Shown here piece by piece: positions 1 to 9,242 of a stretch of 64,000 bases of DNA. Both the position numbers and the translations under genes were made by a program. Numbering within the stretch: position 1 is the first letter of the stretch; each line of letters starts with the position of its first letter. The notes under the pieces were generated by a model. The model ran no database searches, was not told where the DNA came from, and saw only the letters and a program-made list of their open reading frames with translations. Location of the stretch: assembly GCF_014925385.1 (NCBI RefSeq), contig NZ_JACSDK010000015.1, positions 62,001-126,000 of the forward strand, given 5' to 3'. This stretch comes from Pelagibius marinus (GTDB lineage: Bacteria; Pseudomonadota; Alphaproteobacteria; Kiloniellales; Kiloniellaceae).

Positions 1-1128
1 GCCATCGCCGCCTTTCATGACAAGGCGGAGCAGCGCCGCGACCGCGCCGCCGGGACCGAGGCCATGAGCTGGGTGGTGCGCGAGAACGGCGAGGAGTTCC
101 TCGAGCGCCAGGACCTCTTCAATCGCGGCGACGCGGAACGGCTCACCGAGGCGGCCCTGGCACAGCTCGACCGCCTGGGGCCGCTGCTGGACGACCGTGC
201 CGAAGCCGGCCGCGTGCGGCTCTGCCACGGCGACCTGCACCTGCGCAACGTGGTGCTGCTGGATGGCGGGCCGGCCCTTTTCGACGCCATCGAGTTCAAC
301 GACGCCATCGCCTGCATCGACGTCCTCTACGACCTCGCCTTCCTGCTGATGGATCTGGACCACCGCGGTCTCAGGCCCTTCGCCAACCTGGTGCTGAACC
401 GCTACCTGCAGCAGGCGGACACAGCGGAGGCCTTGGCCCTGCTGCCCCTCTTCCTCTCCACCCGCGCGGCGGTGCGGGCCAAGGTGGCGGCCAGTCTGGA
501 AGCGGTCGCCGGGACGGAGCCGGTGAAGCTACAGCGCCGCGCCGAGGCCGCCGCCTACCTCCGGCGCGCCCGCGACTACCTGGCGCCGGGCAAGGCGTGC
601 CTGGTTGCCGTCGGCGGGCTCTCGGGAACCGGCAAAACGACCCTCGCCCGCGCCCTGGCCCCGGCGCTGGGCCGCGCCCCCGGTGCCCTGCACCTGCGCA
701 GCGACGTGCTGCGCAAGCAACTGGCCGGGGTGTCGGAGCTGGAGCGGCTCCCCGCCGAAGCCTATACCCAGGAAGCCAGCGACCGGGTCTATGCCGAGCT
801 GCGCGACCGGGCCGCCGCCGCCCTGCAGAGCGGCCAGTCGGTCGTCGTCGACGCGGTCTTCGCCAAGCCCGCCGAGCGGGCCGCCCTGGCGCAGATCGCC
901 GCCCGGGCGGGGGTCGCCTTTACCGGCCTCTGGCTGGACGCAACGCCCGAGACCCTGGCCGCCCGGGTGACGCAGCGCCGCGGCGACGCCTCCGACGCCG
1001 ACGCCGCCGTGGTGGAACAGCAGCTCACCTACGACCTGGGGAACATCGACTGGCCGCGGCTGGACGCCGGCCGCCCGCTCGCCGAGCTGCAGGACGCCGC
1101 GGCGCGGCTGTTGTCCTCTACCTCCTGA
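1..1128 (+). CDS. APH-like phosphotransferase / P-loop kinase fusion protein (5' truncated)
   Basis: The reading frame is open from the first base, so the N-terminus lies outside the window. Two domains are visible. The first carries the aminoglycoside-phosphotransferase-type catalytic loop CHGDLHLRN followed by FDAIEF, the metal-binding Asp region. The second begins with the P-loop GLSGTGKTT and continues as a gluconate-kinase/zeta-like ATPase to the stop. This fusion is a known family, usually annotated as bifunctional aminoglycoside phosphotransferase/ATP-binding protein. Its substrate is not established, and a role in antibiotic resistance should not be assumed. The next gene on the strand starts about 240 bases downstream. 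Confidence 0.85.
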   Translation, partial: AIAAFHDKAEQRRDRAAGTEAMSWVVRENGEEFLERQDLFNRGDAERLTEAALAQLDRLGPLLDDRAEAGRVRLCHGDLHLRNVVLLDGGPALFDAIEFNDAIACIDVLYDLAFLLMDLDHRGLRPFANLVLNRYLQQADTAEALALLPLFLSTRAAVRAKVAASLEAVAGTEPVKLQRRAEAAAYLRRARDYLAPGKACLVAVGGLSGTGKTTLARALAPALGRAPGALHLRSDVLRKQLAGVSELERLPAEAYTQEASDRVYAELRDRAAAALQSGQSVVVDAVFAKPAERAALAQIAARAGVAFTGLWLDATPETLAARVTQRRGDASDADAAVVEQQLTYDLGNIDWPRLDAGRPLAELQDAAARLLSSTS

Positions 1129-1365
1129 TTTCCACCGTTCATTTGCCGCTTGTTAACTTCACCGTGCGACGGTCGGAGTCAGCGCCGCACCGCCCGCCTT
1201 CCCATGCGGAAATTGCAGAGGCGGGTCGCGCAAAGGGAGCTTGCCGCCGCTGCCGCCATTCCGTAGGGAACGGCCCCGCCGGTGGAGGACCGTCTCCCGG
1301 GAACAAAGTTCGCCGTCCGCCGTCGGTTCAAGGACAGCAACGGCAGTATCAGGAGCAACGTCAGG

Positions 1366-1575
1366 ATGACTTCCATAGCGGCAGGTAGCGATTACGCCAG
1401 CCAGGACCCCGAGGAAGCAGAGCAAGAAGAGCGGCCCCGCCCCGGCGACCTCGCCGCCCTGGCCCGCGATCTCGTGGACAAGGTCGGCATCGACGGCGCC
1501 GTCCGCTATTGCCGCAGTCTCGGTTGGCGCGGTGTCCTTGACCAGGTCGAGCTGCTGAAGCCGCCGAAGTCCTGA
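1366..1575 (+). CDS. small protein, paralog of the one at 3646-3834
   Basis: A 69-residue protein. I chose the ATG at 1366 because AGGAG lies at 1351-1355; an in-frame start at 1282 is possible but has no ribosome site. The N-terminal third is acidic and low in complexity. The C-terminal half has the pattern LxxDLVxKVGxDGAxxYCxxLGWxGVLxQVELL, which recurs in the small gene at 3646-3834 with 25 of 34 positions identical. No known domain is recognised. The conserved Cys and the amphipathic spacing suggest a small helical domain. The two paralogs bracket an RTX-type protein, which hints at a shared process, but the function is unknown. Confidence 0.7.
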   Translation: MTSIAAGSDYASQDPEEAEQEERPRPGDLAALARDLVDKVGIDGAVRYCRSLGWRGVLDQVELLKPPKS

Positions 1576-2044
1576 ACCTCACGATCTGCGAAGGGCCCGA
1601 CATACGAAACGCCGGCCCGCTTCGCCTGGACCACCGTAGGCAGCCCCCCGCCACAGCCGGCCGTCACCGGCACTGAGACCCTGGTCCTCGGTCTCCCCCT
1701 GAAATAAGGCAAGAACCGCTGTTGCGCACGGCCGCCCTGGCTGCAGCCAGAGGGCGCCTTGCCGTTTGCGCTTACAATTTTACCGGGAGAGAAAACAGAT
1801 TTTCCCGAAAGAATAAAAAACTCACCAATAGATAAAACTCATCAACCAATACAGTACAAATTTCGTTCGTCTGTCGTTTAACTGTTCGACCGACAATTAT
1901 AGCTTGATTCTCAAAAGAAAAAATAAGTAAAACGTTTACATCTTCTACTCGAATGTCCTATCAGTAAAACCACCTGCCTTACACCCTCAGGTTTCCGGCT
2001 TCGGCGCCTCCTGAGGCAAAGCACCCGTCGATGAGAGAGTACCA
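1576..2044. other. intergenic region with hairpin and AT-rich leader
   Basis: This is 469 bases without a convincing gene. A strong hairpin lies at 1733-1756 (CGCCCTGGCTG / CAGCCAGAGGGCG) nested in a wider GGCAAG/CTTGCC pairing around 1708-1762. It may end the transcript of the small gene upstream, although no T-run follows directly. From about 1775 to 1960 the DNA turns markedly AT-rich against its GC-rich surroundings, which fits the promoter or leader of the RTX gene. No promoter hexamer pair could be fixed with confidence. Confidence 0.5.
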
Positions 2045-3418
2045 ATGAGGTCCGAGTTCCTTCTCCAAGACAACCACTCCGAGCAAGCAGAAGAGAGCAA
2101 TCTCGATGCCGCCGCCGCGGCAAGCAAGATTGCGCAAGCCAGGCCTATCCCGCAGGACGCCGGCGGCAGCTTGCAACCCTCAGCGCAGCCGGAGCTTACT
2201 GACGAGCAGATCATGCTGGTGCTGGAGGTCCTCGCGGGTGGCGCGGAGCCGTCATCGGCAACCGCGCCCGCGCCGGTCCCACAGTACGACGACGTCCTGC
2301 CCCCCCTGGCCCAGCAGGATCACGCCGACGAGCAGTTCATGCCGGCGTTGAAGCTCCTCGAAGGCGCGGAGGAACAGCCGCTGATTACGGAGGCCGCTCC
2401 CGCGCCGAGCGGCGGCGGCGCCAGCAGCTACGGCGCCGACTTCGGTGCCCTGATCACCGCAGGCCTTCAGCCGACCGCGGGCATAGCGGACACCATGGTC
2501 CCGAAAACGCTCTTCGCCACCCTCGGCCTTGGCGAAGCGGACGCCATCCTCCTGGCCGGCGATGCCCGGACGTCGGTCATCGCCGCAACTGTGCTCCCCG
2601 CAGTCGACAGCGGCAGCGACGACGGCGGCGCGGGCGGCGGCGGCCGTCCGGCTGACGACGGCTTCCCTGGTGGGAGAAGCGCCTTTGACAACAACGGCTT
2701 CTTCGCCGGCAACAGTTTCTTCTCCAGCAGCCAGGTCGGCACCGGCGGCAACAAGAACGCGGAGAACGAAGGCGATGGAACGGAAGACGGCGACGGGGCC
2801 GGCGGCGGTGACGAGGCCGGCAGCGGCGCCGAAGCGCTGTTCACGCAGCAGGCGGATTCCGTCGACTTCAACGACCTCTCGTCCGGCGACTATGTCGCCG
2901 CCTCGCAATACAACGCCCTGAACGGCAACGACTTCGTCATCCTGCCCGACGGCGCTGCCGCGGCGAGCGCATCCGGCTTCTCTCCAGGCACGCAGTTCGA
3001 AGCCGGCAACGGCAACGACACGGTTCTCGGCGGCGGCCTCGCGGACAGGATCGACGGCGGCAACGGCAAGGACGAGATCCACGGCGGCGGCGGCGATGAC
3101 ACCCTCTCCGGCGGCAACGGCAAGGACTGCTTCGTCTTCTCCCTGGCAAGCGACGAAGGCGACGACGTGATCCTCGACTTCGCCACCGGCAAGGGTGGCG
3201 ACACGCTGCGGATCTCCGATCTCACGGACCTGAACGGCGACGAGGCGATCGACATCGACGACCTGGACGCCGGGGCTGGCACTGTCGCCGGGACAGCGGC
3301 CTCCGTGGTGATCGCCTTCGCGAGCGGCGGCGTCGTGACCCTCGACGGGCTCGACGGCACCGGCGTCAATTCCTTCGCCGACCTGCTGGATATGAAGGTG
3401 ACCATCGACATTGCCTAA
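2045..3418 (+). CDS. RTX-type calcium-binding protein, probable type I secretion substrate
   Basis: A 457-residue acidic protein without an N-terminal signal peptide. Residues about 320-361 hold glycine/aspartate nonapeptide repeats (GNGNDTVLGG, GGNGKDEIHG, GGGGDDTLSG), the hemolysin-type calcium-binding signature. A hydrophobic-acidic tail follows, as in type I secretion targets. The middle (about 190-265) is Gly/Asp/Asn-rich linker. The N-terminal part contains an internal repeat: DEQxMxxLxxLxGxAE occurs near residues 53-68 and again near 95-110. RTX substrates are normally exported by an ABC/MFP/TolC channel, but no such exporter lies in this window. It is flanked by two paralogous small proteins. 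The export route is inferred. Confidence 0.8.
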   Translation: MRSEFLLQDNHSEQAEESNLDAAAAASKIAQARPIPQDAGGSLQPSAQPELTDEQIMLVLEVLAGGAEPSSATAPAPVPQYDDVLPPLAQQDHADEQFMPALKLLEGAEEQPLITEAAPAPSGGGASSYGADFGALITAGLQPTAGIADTMVPKTLFATLGLGEADAILLAGDARTSVIAATVLPAVDSGSDDGGAGGGGRPADDGFPGGRSAFDNNGFFAGNSFFSSSQVGTGGNKNAENEGDGTEDGDGAGGGDEAGSGAEALFTQQADSVDFNDLSSGDYVAASQYNALNGNDFVILPDGAAAASASGFSPGTQFEAGNGNDTVLGGGLADRIDGGNGKDEIHGGGGDDTLSGGNGKDCFVFSLASDEGDDVILDFATGKGGDTLRISDLTDLNGDEAIDIDDLDAGAGTVAGTAASVVIAFASGGVVTLDGLDGTGVNSFADLLDMKVTIDIA

Positions 3419-3645
3419 GCATCCTGGGCAGCCGCGCTTTCGAGGCTGCCCTCCCCACCCCCGGGCTGTCCCCTCCCTCCGAAGGGTGACGGCGCAGCCG
3501 GGCACAACCGGCCCGAGGGCGCCAGGGCAGGTCGCCTTTTTCAGGCCGCAATTGAACCTTTGGAAGGACACGGGCGACACAGGAACAAGACGCTGTCACC
3601 CGCGTCGATGATGGTGAAAAGAGCGACAACCAGAGGCGCAGTCCA

Positions 3646-3834
3646 ATGTCACCGGCATCCAATCCTATCCGCAGCGAACCCGCATTTTCCCCTGCCCAGG
3701 GGCAGAGCGACCTCTTCAAATTGGCGCACGACCTGGTGGAAAAGGTCGGGGTCGACGGCGCCGCAAGCTACTGCCGCGGCCTCGGCTGGGGCGGCGTGCT
3801 GGCCCAGGTCGAACTGCTGCGCGGCACTCACTAG
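3646..3834 (+). CDS. small protein, paralog of the one at 1366-1575
   Basis: A 62-residue protein starting at ATG 3646, with AGAGG about ten bases upstream. Residues about 22-56 repeat the DLVxKVGxDGAxxYCxxLGW pattern of the protein at 1366-1575, with the single Cys conserved. The N-terminal 20 residues differ between the two and look disordered. It lies 227 bases downstream of the RTX gene on the same strand and is followed by a strong terminator at 4033-4065, so RTX and small gene could be co-transcribed. No family is recognised. Confidence 0.7.
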   Translation: MSPASNPIRSEPAFSPAQGQSDLFKLAHDLVEKVGVDGAASYCRGLGWGGVLAQVELLRGTH

Positions 3835-4032
3835 CGCCGAACCAAACCTGCCGTCCGGCGCTTCGGCGGCACTTTAGAGGCAGTCTCTCCCACTCCGGGC
3901 TACTCCCTCTGCCCGCCTTGTGGCCACAGGCCGGACAACGCAGACTGGTCCCCACGCCGAACGCGATGAGCCCTCATCGAACACCTTCTTCGGCGTGTCC
4001 GATTTTGCCTGACACTCCCTGTTTCGACGACT

Positions 4033-4065
4033 CCCCCGGCGCAGCCGCGCCGGGGGTTTTCTTTT
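4033..4065 (+). terminator. rho-independent terminator
   Basis: A perfect 10-bp stem CCCCCGGCGC/GCGCCGGGGG closes a 4-base loop and is followed by TTTTCTTTT. It reads as a rightward terminator ending the RTX/small-protein transcription unit before the convergent dehydratase gene. Confidence 0.88.
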
Positions 4066-4085
4066 CGGCTGCTCAGCCGGGGAGC

Positions 4086-5129
4086 TCAGTCCAGCAGGAA
4101 GCCCTCGGCGAGAGGGTCGTCCGGCTCCAGGGTGAAGCGGGCCTGGCCGTGGTAATGCGCCTGGCCGGCGACTTCCACCGTAACCGCGCGGTAGGGGCCG
4201 GCGCGGGTCTCCTCCACCGCTGTGCCGGTGAAGCGCGCGCCCGTCAGGCTCTCGAAGCGCCGCGCCTGGCCCAGGCCGATCTCGCCGCGGGTCCATTGCA
4301 AAGCCAGCCGCGCGGCGACGCCGGAGCCGGTCGGGCTGCGGTCCACCTGGCGCCCGGCGAAGACGCAGGCATTGCGCGTCGGCGCCTCGTCGTCGTAGGT
4401 GTCGCGCCCGTCGGTGAAGATGGTGCCGTAGAGGAAGGCCAGATCCATGTCGTCGGGATGGGAGAGGCGCACCTGCATCGCCGCGGCCCGGGTGATCGCC
4501 TCGCCGGCGTCGGCCAGCAGGCGCGCCGGGCAGTTGTAGAGATCCAGGCCGATGCTGTCCGCCGCGAGGACGGCGTAGAAGGCGCCGCCGTAGGCGATGT
4601 CGACCTGCAGCGGTCCCCACTCCACCGTGTCGACCACCAGTTCCCGTGCGAAGACGAAGGCAGGCACCGAGCGGAAGCTGACGGCCCCGCTGCGGCGCCC
4701 GGCTTCGGCGCTCTCCACCGCGACGCGCGCCCGTACCAGCCCGCAGGGCGTCTGGATCGCCACCTCGGTCTCCGGCTCGCGCACTTCCACCAGGCCCGAG
4801 TCCACCGCCCAGCGCCCCAGGGCCATGACGGCGTGGCCGCACATGGTGGAATAGCCCTCGCCGTGCAGGAACAGCACCGCCAGATCCGCCTCCGGATCAT
4901 CCGGCTCCACCAGCACTGCCCCGTACATGTCGGCATGGCCGCGCGGCTCGTGCATCAGCAGGCGGCGAAAGGTGTCGTGGTTGGCCAGGGCGTCACGCCG
5001 CTTGTCGAGCAGGCGGCGGCCCTTCAGCTTGGGGTAGCCCGAAGTGACGATGCGCAGCGGCTCGCCGCCGGTATGCATCTCGATGGTGGTGACTTCGAAG
5101 GCGCCGGCTAGAAAAGGCGTTGAGGCCAT
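4086..5129 (-). CDS. trans-3-hydroxy-L-proline dehydratase (proline racemase family)
   Basis: A 347-residue member of the proline racemase superfamily. The first catalytic Cys is present in STMCGHAV (Cys97). The second catalytic position, Cys in racemases and 4-hydroxyproline epimerases, is Thr here (DRSPTGSG, Thr267). A Cys/Thr pair is the hallmark of trans-3-hydroxy-L-proline dehydratases, which dehydrate trans-3-hydroxyproline to pyrroline-2-carboxylate; the assignment rests on that residue. Its start overlaps the end of the small lipoprotein gene by 22 bases, suggesting coupled translation. No pyrroline-2-carboxylate reductase is visible nearby. The Liv-type importer just downstream could supply substrate, but that is only a proximity argument. 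Confidence 0.85.
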   Translation of the reverse strand: MASTPFLAGAFEVTTIEMHTGGEPLRIVTSGYPKLKGRRLLDKRRDALANHDTFRRLLMHEPRGHADMYGAVLVEPDDPEADLAVLFLHGEGYSTMCGHAVMALGRWAVDSGLVEVREPETEVAIQTPCGLVRARVAVESAEAGRRSGAVSFRSVPAFVFARELVVDTVEWGPLQVDIAYGGAFYAVLAADSIGLDLYNCPARLLADAGEAITRAAAMQVRLSHPDDMDLAFLYGTIFTDGRDTYDDEAPTRNACVFAGRQVDRSPTGSGVAARLALQWTRGEIGLGQARRFESLTGARFTGTAVEETRAGPYRAVTVEVAGQAHYHGQARFTLEPDDPLAEGFLLD

Positions 5130-5344
5130 GCTTCTTCCTGCTCGACGGCGATGGGCGCGTCGTAGAAGCCGACCCTGCGGCTCTCCTCACCGACCAGCGG
5201 ACGGGCATGGCAGTCAACCTCCGCCAGGGTGCGGTAGCAGGGCCGCTCCGCATAGCTGAGGGTTGGGAAGGGCTTGGCCGCGCAGCCGGCCAGCAGCAGC
5301 GCCGCCGCGGCCGCGGCCGTCAGTACCAGGAAATTGTTGGCCAC
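5108..5344 (-). CDS. small lipoprotein
   Basis: A 78-residue protein with a hydrophobic signal segment ending in the lipobox LLAGC at about residues 17-21, so it is probably lipidated and membrane-anchored. The mature part is about 58 residues with two further Cys (RPCYR and VDCHA) that could form a disulfide. It resembles the many short alphaproteobacterial lipoproteins placed in front of unrelated genes. Its 3' end overlaps the hydroxyproline dehydratase start by 22 bases. The role is unknown. Confidence 0.7.
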   Translation of the reverse strand: MANNFLVLTAAAAAALLLAGCAAKPFPTLSYAERPCYRTLAEVDCHARPLVGEESRRVGFYDAPIAVEQEEAWPQRLF

Positions 5345-5535
5345 CTTGCGTTCTCCTTCTGCGAGGGTTCAAGAGAGCCTCTCACAGCATAGCCCAACCC
5401 GGGTGACGGGAGGCAAGCCCGGAAAGCGCCGGGGCGGAGTTCAAGGGATCAAGAATGAGCGAGGCGCGCCGTGCTTCCTGCGCGGCGCGCCTCCTCCCCC
5501 CAGAATCGGCTCCCCCGCGGGGGGGAAGCCGCTGG

Positions 5536-6297
5536 TCAGATGGCCAGGTACTGGTGACGCAGGTCCTCGTCGTCCAGCACCGCCTGGGCGGTGCCGTCGA
5601 AGACCACCTGGCCCATGTCGAGAATAATCGCCCGGTCGGCTAGGTGCAGCGCCGCGATGGCGTTCTGCTCGACGATGATGGTCGTGAGGCCGAGGGACTT
5701 GATCTCTTCGACGATCCTTTCGATTTCCTGCACGATGACGGGCGCCAGGCCCTCGTAGGGCTCGTCCAGCAGCAGCAGCTTCACGTCGCGCGCCAGGGTG
5801 CGGGCCACCGCCAGCATCTGCTGCTCGCCGCCGGAAAGCGTCACGCCTTCCTGCTTGCGGCGCTCGGCCAGGCGCGGGAAATGTTCGAAGAGGCGCTCGA
5901 TGGTCCAGCCGTGCGGCTTTTCGATCTGCGCCAGCTGCAGGTTCTCCTCCACCGTCAGGCCGGGAATGATGCGCCGGTCCTCCGGCACCAGCCCGACACC
6001 GACGCGGGAAGCCTGATAGGCCTCCATCTCGTGCAGCGGCTGGTGGTCCAGCCAGACCTCGCCGTGGGTGAGCTGCGGCGCCGCAAGGCGCGCGATGGCA
6101 CGCAGGGTCGAGGTCTTGCCGGCACCGTTGCGGCCCAGCAGGGCGACGATCTCGCCCTCGTGGATGTTGAAGCTGACGTCTTGGACGATGTAGCTCTCGC
6201 CGTAATAGGCCTTGAGGCCCCAAGCCGAGAAATATGCCGGCTGCGAGGCGGCGCGCGACGCCAGGGCCGCGGATTGGAATTCGCTCTGCAGACTCAT
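5536..6297 (-). CDS. livF: Liv-type ABC transporter ATP-binding protein (LivF-like)
   Basis: A 253-residue cytoplasmic ATPase of a branched-chain-amino-acid-type importer. It shows Walker A GRNGAGKT (about 55-62), signature LSGGEQQ (about 154-160), Walker B LLLLDEP and the switch His region IIVEQN. About 20 extra residues precede the domain compared with typical LivF. The start codon overlaps the livG stop by four bases (ATGA), which favours this start. It is the last gene of the five-gene importer operon. Homology gives the transporter class, not the exact substrate. Confidence 0.93.
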   Translation of the reverse strand: MSLQSEFQSAALASRAASQPAYFSAWGLKAYYGESYIVQDVSFNIHEGEIVALLGRNGAGKTSTLRAIARLAAPQLTHGEVWLDHQPLHEMEAYQASRVGVGLVPEDRRIIPGLTVEENLQLAQIEKPHGWTIERLFEHFPRLAERRKQEGVTLSGGEQQMLAVARTLARDVKLLLLDEPYEGLAPVIVQEIERIVEEIKSLGLTTIIVEQNAIAALHLADRAIILDMGQVVFDGTAQAVLDDEDLRHQYLAI

Positions 6298-7049
6298 AAG
6301 TGGGCCCCTCCCAGATAGGCGTCGCGCACGCGCTGGTCGCCCTTGATCTCCTCAGGCGCGCCCTCGGCGATGATGGTGCCCTGGGCCATGACCGAGATAC
6401 GGTGCGCCAGCGAGAACACCACGTGCATGTCGTGCTCGATCACGATCTTGGTGATACCGCGCTCGCCGATGCGCTTCAGCAGGTCGATGGTGTCATTGGT
6501 GTCGCCGCGCGACATGCCGGCAGTCGGCTCGTCGAGCAGCAGCAGCTTGGGGTCCTGCACCAGGCACATGGCCAGTTCCAGGCGCCGCTTGTCGCCGCGC
6601 GACAGGAAGTCGGCCTTCATGTCCTTCTTGTCGATCAGGTTAACGTCTTCCAGAAGATGCTCGGCCTTCTCGGTGATCTCGGCCTGGTGGTCCACCCGGT
6701 CCCAGCCGTTCAGCTTGAAGGCACCATCGCGCGTCGCCAGGGTCGGGATCATGACGTTCTCCACCAGGGTCAGATCGCCGAAGATCTCCGGCGTCTGAAA
6801 CACGCGGCAGACACCGGCCTGGTTGATCTCGTGCGGCGCCAGACCCAGCAGCGAAGTGCCGTTGAAGTCGACGCTGCCGGTGTCGGGCTCCAAACGCCCG
6901 ACGAAGCAGTTCAGCAGGGTCGACTTGCCGGCGCCGTTGGGCCCGATGATGGCGTGCACGCTGCCCTCTTCCACCGTCAGGTTGACGTCGTTGAGGGCGC
7001 GCAGGCCGGCGAAGTTCTTATGAACGCCTTTGACTTGAAGAATGCTCAT
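6294..7049 (-). CDS. livG: Liv-type ABC transporter ATP-binding protein (LivG-like)
   Basis: A 251-residue ATPase subunit with Walker A GPNGAGKST (about 36-44) and Walker B LLLLDEPTAGMS. The signature is LSRGDKRR rather than LSGGQ; degenerate signatures of this kind are usual in LivG-type subunits. It lies 10 bases after livM and overlaps livF by four bases. It should pair with the LivF-like protein to power the LivH/LivM permease. Confidence 0.93.
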   Translation of the reverse strand: MSILQVKGVHKNFAGLRALNDVNLTVEEGSVHAIIGPNGAGKSTLLNCFVGRLEPDTGSVDFNGTSLLGLAPHEINQAGVCRVFQTPEIFGDLTLVENVMIPTLATRDGAFKLNGWDRVDHQAEITEKAEHLLEDVNLIDKKDMKADFLSRGDKRRLELAMCLVQDPKLLLLDEPTAGMSRGDTNDTIDLLKRIGERGITKIVIEHDMHVVFSLAHRISVMAQGTIIAEGAPEEIKGDQRVRDAYLGGAHL

Positions 7050-7059
7050 CGCGGCCCCC

Positions 7060-8208
7060 TCACTCGGCGGAATGCGGTTGCTGGACCGCGGCCGGCGCGG
7101 TGTCGTCCGGTCGCCGGCGGACCAGGCTGACCAGCTTATTCAGCCCTTCGATCACGCCACCCGGCATGAAGATGACGATCAGCATGAAGACCGCGCCGAG
7201 AGTCAGGTGCCAGCCTTCGCCGACGAAGAGGCCGAGCACGCTGGCAACCGGTTCGGCCAGCCAGTCGGGCAGGAAGTCGAAGGCGCTGAGCAGCGCCGCC
7301 TCGTGGAACGACGAGAAGATATTCTCGAAGTACTTGATGATGGCCGCGCCCAGGACCGGCCCCAGCAGCGTGCCGGCGCCGCCCAGAATGGTCATGAGCA
7401 CGACCTCGCCGGAGGCTGTCCACTGCATGCGCTCGGCGCCCGCCAGCGGGTCGGTCACCGCCATCAGCGAGCCGGCCAGACCCGCATACATGCCGGAGAT
7501 GACGAAAGCCGCCAGGGTATAGGGCCGCGTGTTGACGCCGATGTAGTTGAGCCGGTTCTGGTTCGACTTGATCGCCGAGAGCATCATGCCGAAGGGCGAG
7601 CGCGCGATGCGCAGAGCGATAATGAAGCCGATGATCAGCAGGATGGCGCAGAAGTAAAAGCCCGTGTAGCCCTGCATCTCGAAGCCGAAGAGATTCGTCA
7701 CCGGCAGACCCGCTTCAGGCACCACGCCTAGAGCTTGGTCGATGACCCGCGGGTCTTGCTGGCGCAGTTGCAGGCCGGTCTCGCCATTGGTGATAGGCGT
7801 GAGGACCGAGTAGGCCAAGTTGTACGACATCTGCGCGAAGGCCAGCGTCAGGATCGAGAAGTAGATGCCCGAGCGGCGCAGGCTGATGAATCCGATCAGC
7901 GCCGCGAAGATGCCGGCCATCAGAGTGCCGAAGATGACCGCCGGGATGACGTTCATGGTCAGCAGCTTGAACGACCACACCGCCGTGTAGGAGCCGACGC
8001 CCAGGAAGGCGGCGTGGCCGAAGGAGAGGTAGCCGGTGAAGCCGAAGAGGATGTTGAAGCCGATGGCGAAGAGCCCGAAGATTGCGAACTTCTGCATCAG
8101 ATCTGGATAGGCTGCCCCGATCGGCTGAAGCCAGATCGGCATGGTCAGCACCGCCACCGAAAAGAGGGCGCTCAGGATAATGTCCTGCCGTGCGTTCTGT
8201 GACTGCAT
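7060..8208 (-). CDS. livM: Liv-type ABC transporter permease (LivM-like)
   Basis: A 382-residue integral membrane protein with many hydrophobic segments and the family features [18 protein letters not shown] (about 54-71) and a GGAGTLLGP loop. It forms the second half of the transmembrane channel for amide- or branched-chain-amino-acid-like substrates. Only one base separates its ATG from the livH stop, indicating translational coupling. The C-terminal tail is hydrophilic ([12 protein letters not shown]) and somewhat extended. Confidence 0.92.
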   Translation of the reverse strand: MQSQNARQDIILSALFSVAVLTMPIWLQPIGAAYPDLMQKFAIFGLFAIGFNILFGFTGYLSFGHAAFLGVGSYTAVWSFKLLTMNVIPAVIFGTLMAGIFAALIGFISLRRSGIYFSILTLAFAQMSYNLAYSVLTPITNGETGLQLRQQDPRVIDQALGVVPEAGLPVTNLFGFEMQGYTGFYFCAILLIIGFIIALRIARSPFGMMLSAIKSNQNRLNYIGVNTRPYTLAAFVISGMYAGLAGSLMAVTDPLAGAERMQWTASGEVVLMTILGGAGTLLGPVLGAAIIKYFENIFSSFHEAALLSAFDFLPDWLAEPVASVLGLFVGEGWHLTLGAVFMLIVIFMPGGVIEGLNKLVSLVRRRPDDTAPAAVQQPHSAE

Positions 8209-8209
8209 G

Positions 8210-9226
8210 TCAGCTCTCCATCACACCCTTGCGGCCCAGCAGGCCACGCGGGCGAACCAGCAGGATGACCACGGCGACCAGATAGATGATGATCTGGTCG
8301 ATGCCGGGAATAATCGCTTTGACTTCAGTCATCGAGGCGAAGGACTGCAGGATGCCCAGCAGGAAGCCGGCGGTGACCGCGCCGGGCAGCGAGCCCATGC
8401 CACCTACCACGACGACGACGAAGGACAGCACCAGGAAGTCCATGCCCATGTGATAGTCCGGCGGCAGGATGGGCGTGTACATCACACCGGCAAGGCCGGC
8501 CACCACCGCGGCGATGCCGAAGACGATCGTGAAGCGGCGCTCGATATTGATGCCGAGCAGCCCGACGGTCTCGCGGTCCTGCATGCCCGCGCGCACCACC
8601 ATGCCGAAGGTCGTGAACTGCAGGAAGGCGAAGACCAGGCCGATGACGACCAGCGAGAAGGCGAGATAGACCAGACGCCACCAGGGATAGACCACACCCT
8701 GGCCGAGCCCGAAGAGCAGGCCGATGTCGGCGCTGCCGGCGACCACGTCGGGCGGTGGCTGAGGAATGGGGTTCGCGCCGAAAATCGCCTTGATGATTTC
8801 CTGCAGTACGATCGCCAGGCCGAAGGTGACCAGGATCTGCTCGGCGTGGCTGCGCTTGTAGAAGAACCGGATCAGGCCGCGCTCCATGGCGAGGCCGATC
8901 AACAGCATGACCGGAATGGCGAGAATAATGGCCAGCGGCACCGAATAGTCGATGATCGTGTCACCGAAGTCGCCGAACCAGATCTTCAGGTAGGGCACTT
9001 CCTTGTAAGCGTCGAAGAAGGTGACGCTTTCGTCCTTGATCCGCTTGGACAGCGTCAGGAGCTGCTGCAGGCTAACCGCGCAGAAGGCGCCCAACATGAA
9101 GAGCGCACCGTGAGCGAAGTTCACAACGCCCAGGGTGCCGAAGATCAATGTCAGCCCGAGAGCGATGAGGGCATAGGCCCCACCCTTGTCCAGGCCGTTC
9201 AGGATTTGCAGTAAGATTGCGTCCAT
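8210..9226 (-). CDS. livH: Liv-type ABC transporter permease (LivH-like)
   Basis: A 338-residue multi-spanning permease with the LivH N-terminus ([33 protein letters not shown]) compressed into the first helices and the conserved GGMGSLPGA loop near the end. An insertion rich in charged residues (about 50-80, [16 protein letters not shown]) sits in the first periplasmic loop and makes it longer than E. coli LivH. It follows the binding-protein gene after a 117-base spacer containing a perfect inverted repeat. Confidence 0.92.
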   Translation of the reverse strand: MDAILLQILNGLDKGGAYALIALGLTLIFGTLGVVNFAHGALFMLGAFCAVSLQQLLTLSKRIKDESVTFFDAYKEVPYLKIWFGDFGDTIIDYSVPLAIILAIPVMLLIGLAMERGLIRFFYKRSHAEQILVTFGLAIVLQEIIKAIFGANPIPQPPPDVVAGSADIGLLFGLGQGVVYPWWRLVYLAFSLVVIGLVFAFLQFTTFGMVVRAGMQDRETVGLLGINIERRFTIVFGIAAVVAGLAGVMYTPILPPDYHMGMDFLVLSFVVVVVGGMGSLPGAVTAGFLLGILQSFASMTEVKAIIPGIDQIIIYLVAVVILLVRPRGLLGRKGVMES

Positions 9227-9242
9227 AGCGAATCACCCATTG

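Noticed and set aside
1-1128. Antibiotic-resistance call for the APH-like protein
   Set aside because: The APH domain is fused to a P-loop kinase in a widespread housekeeping-like family; the motif alone does not show aminoglycoside modification.
2252-3580. Long minus-strand open frame of about 440 codons opposite the RTX gene
   Set aside because: Its valine- and glutamate-rich translation mirrors the Gly/Asp codons of the RTX gene in high-GC DNA; no domain, start site or ribosome site.
3874-4842. Alternative minus-strand frame overlapping the hydroxyproline dehydratase
   Set aside because: Arg/Gly-rich translation without domain; the dehydratase frame carries the catalytic motifs.
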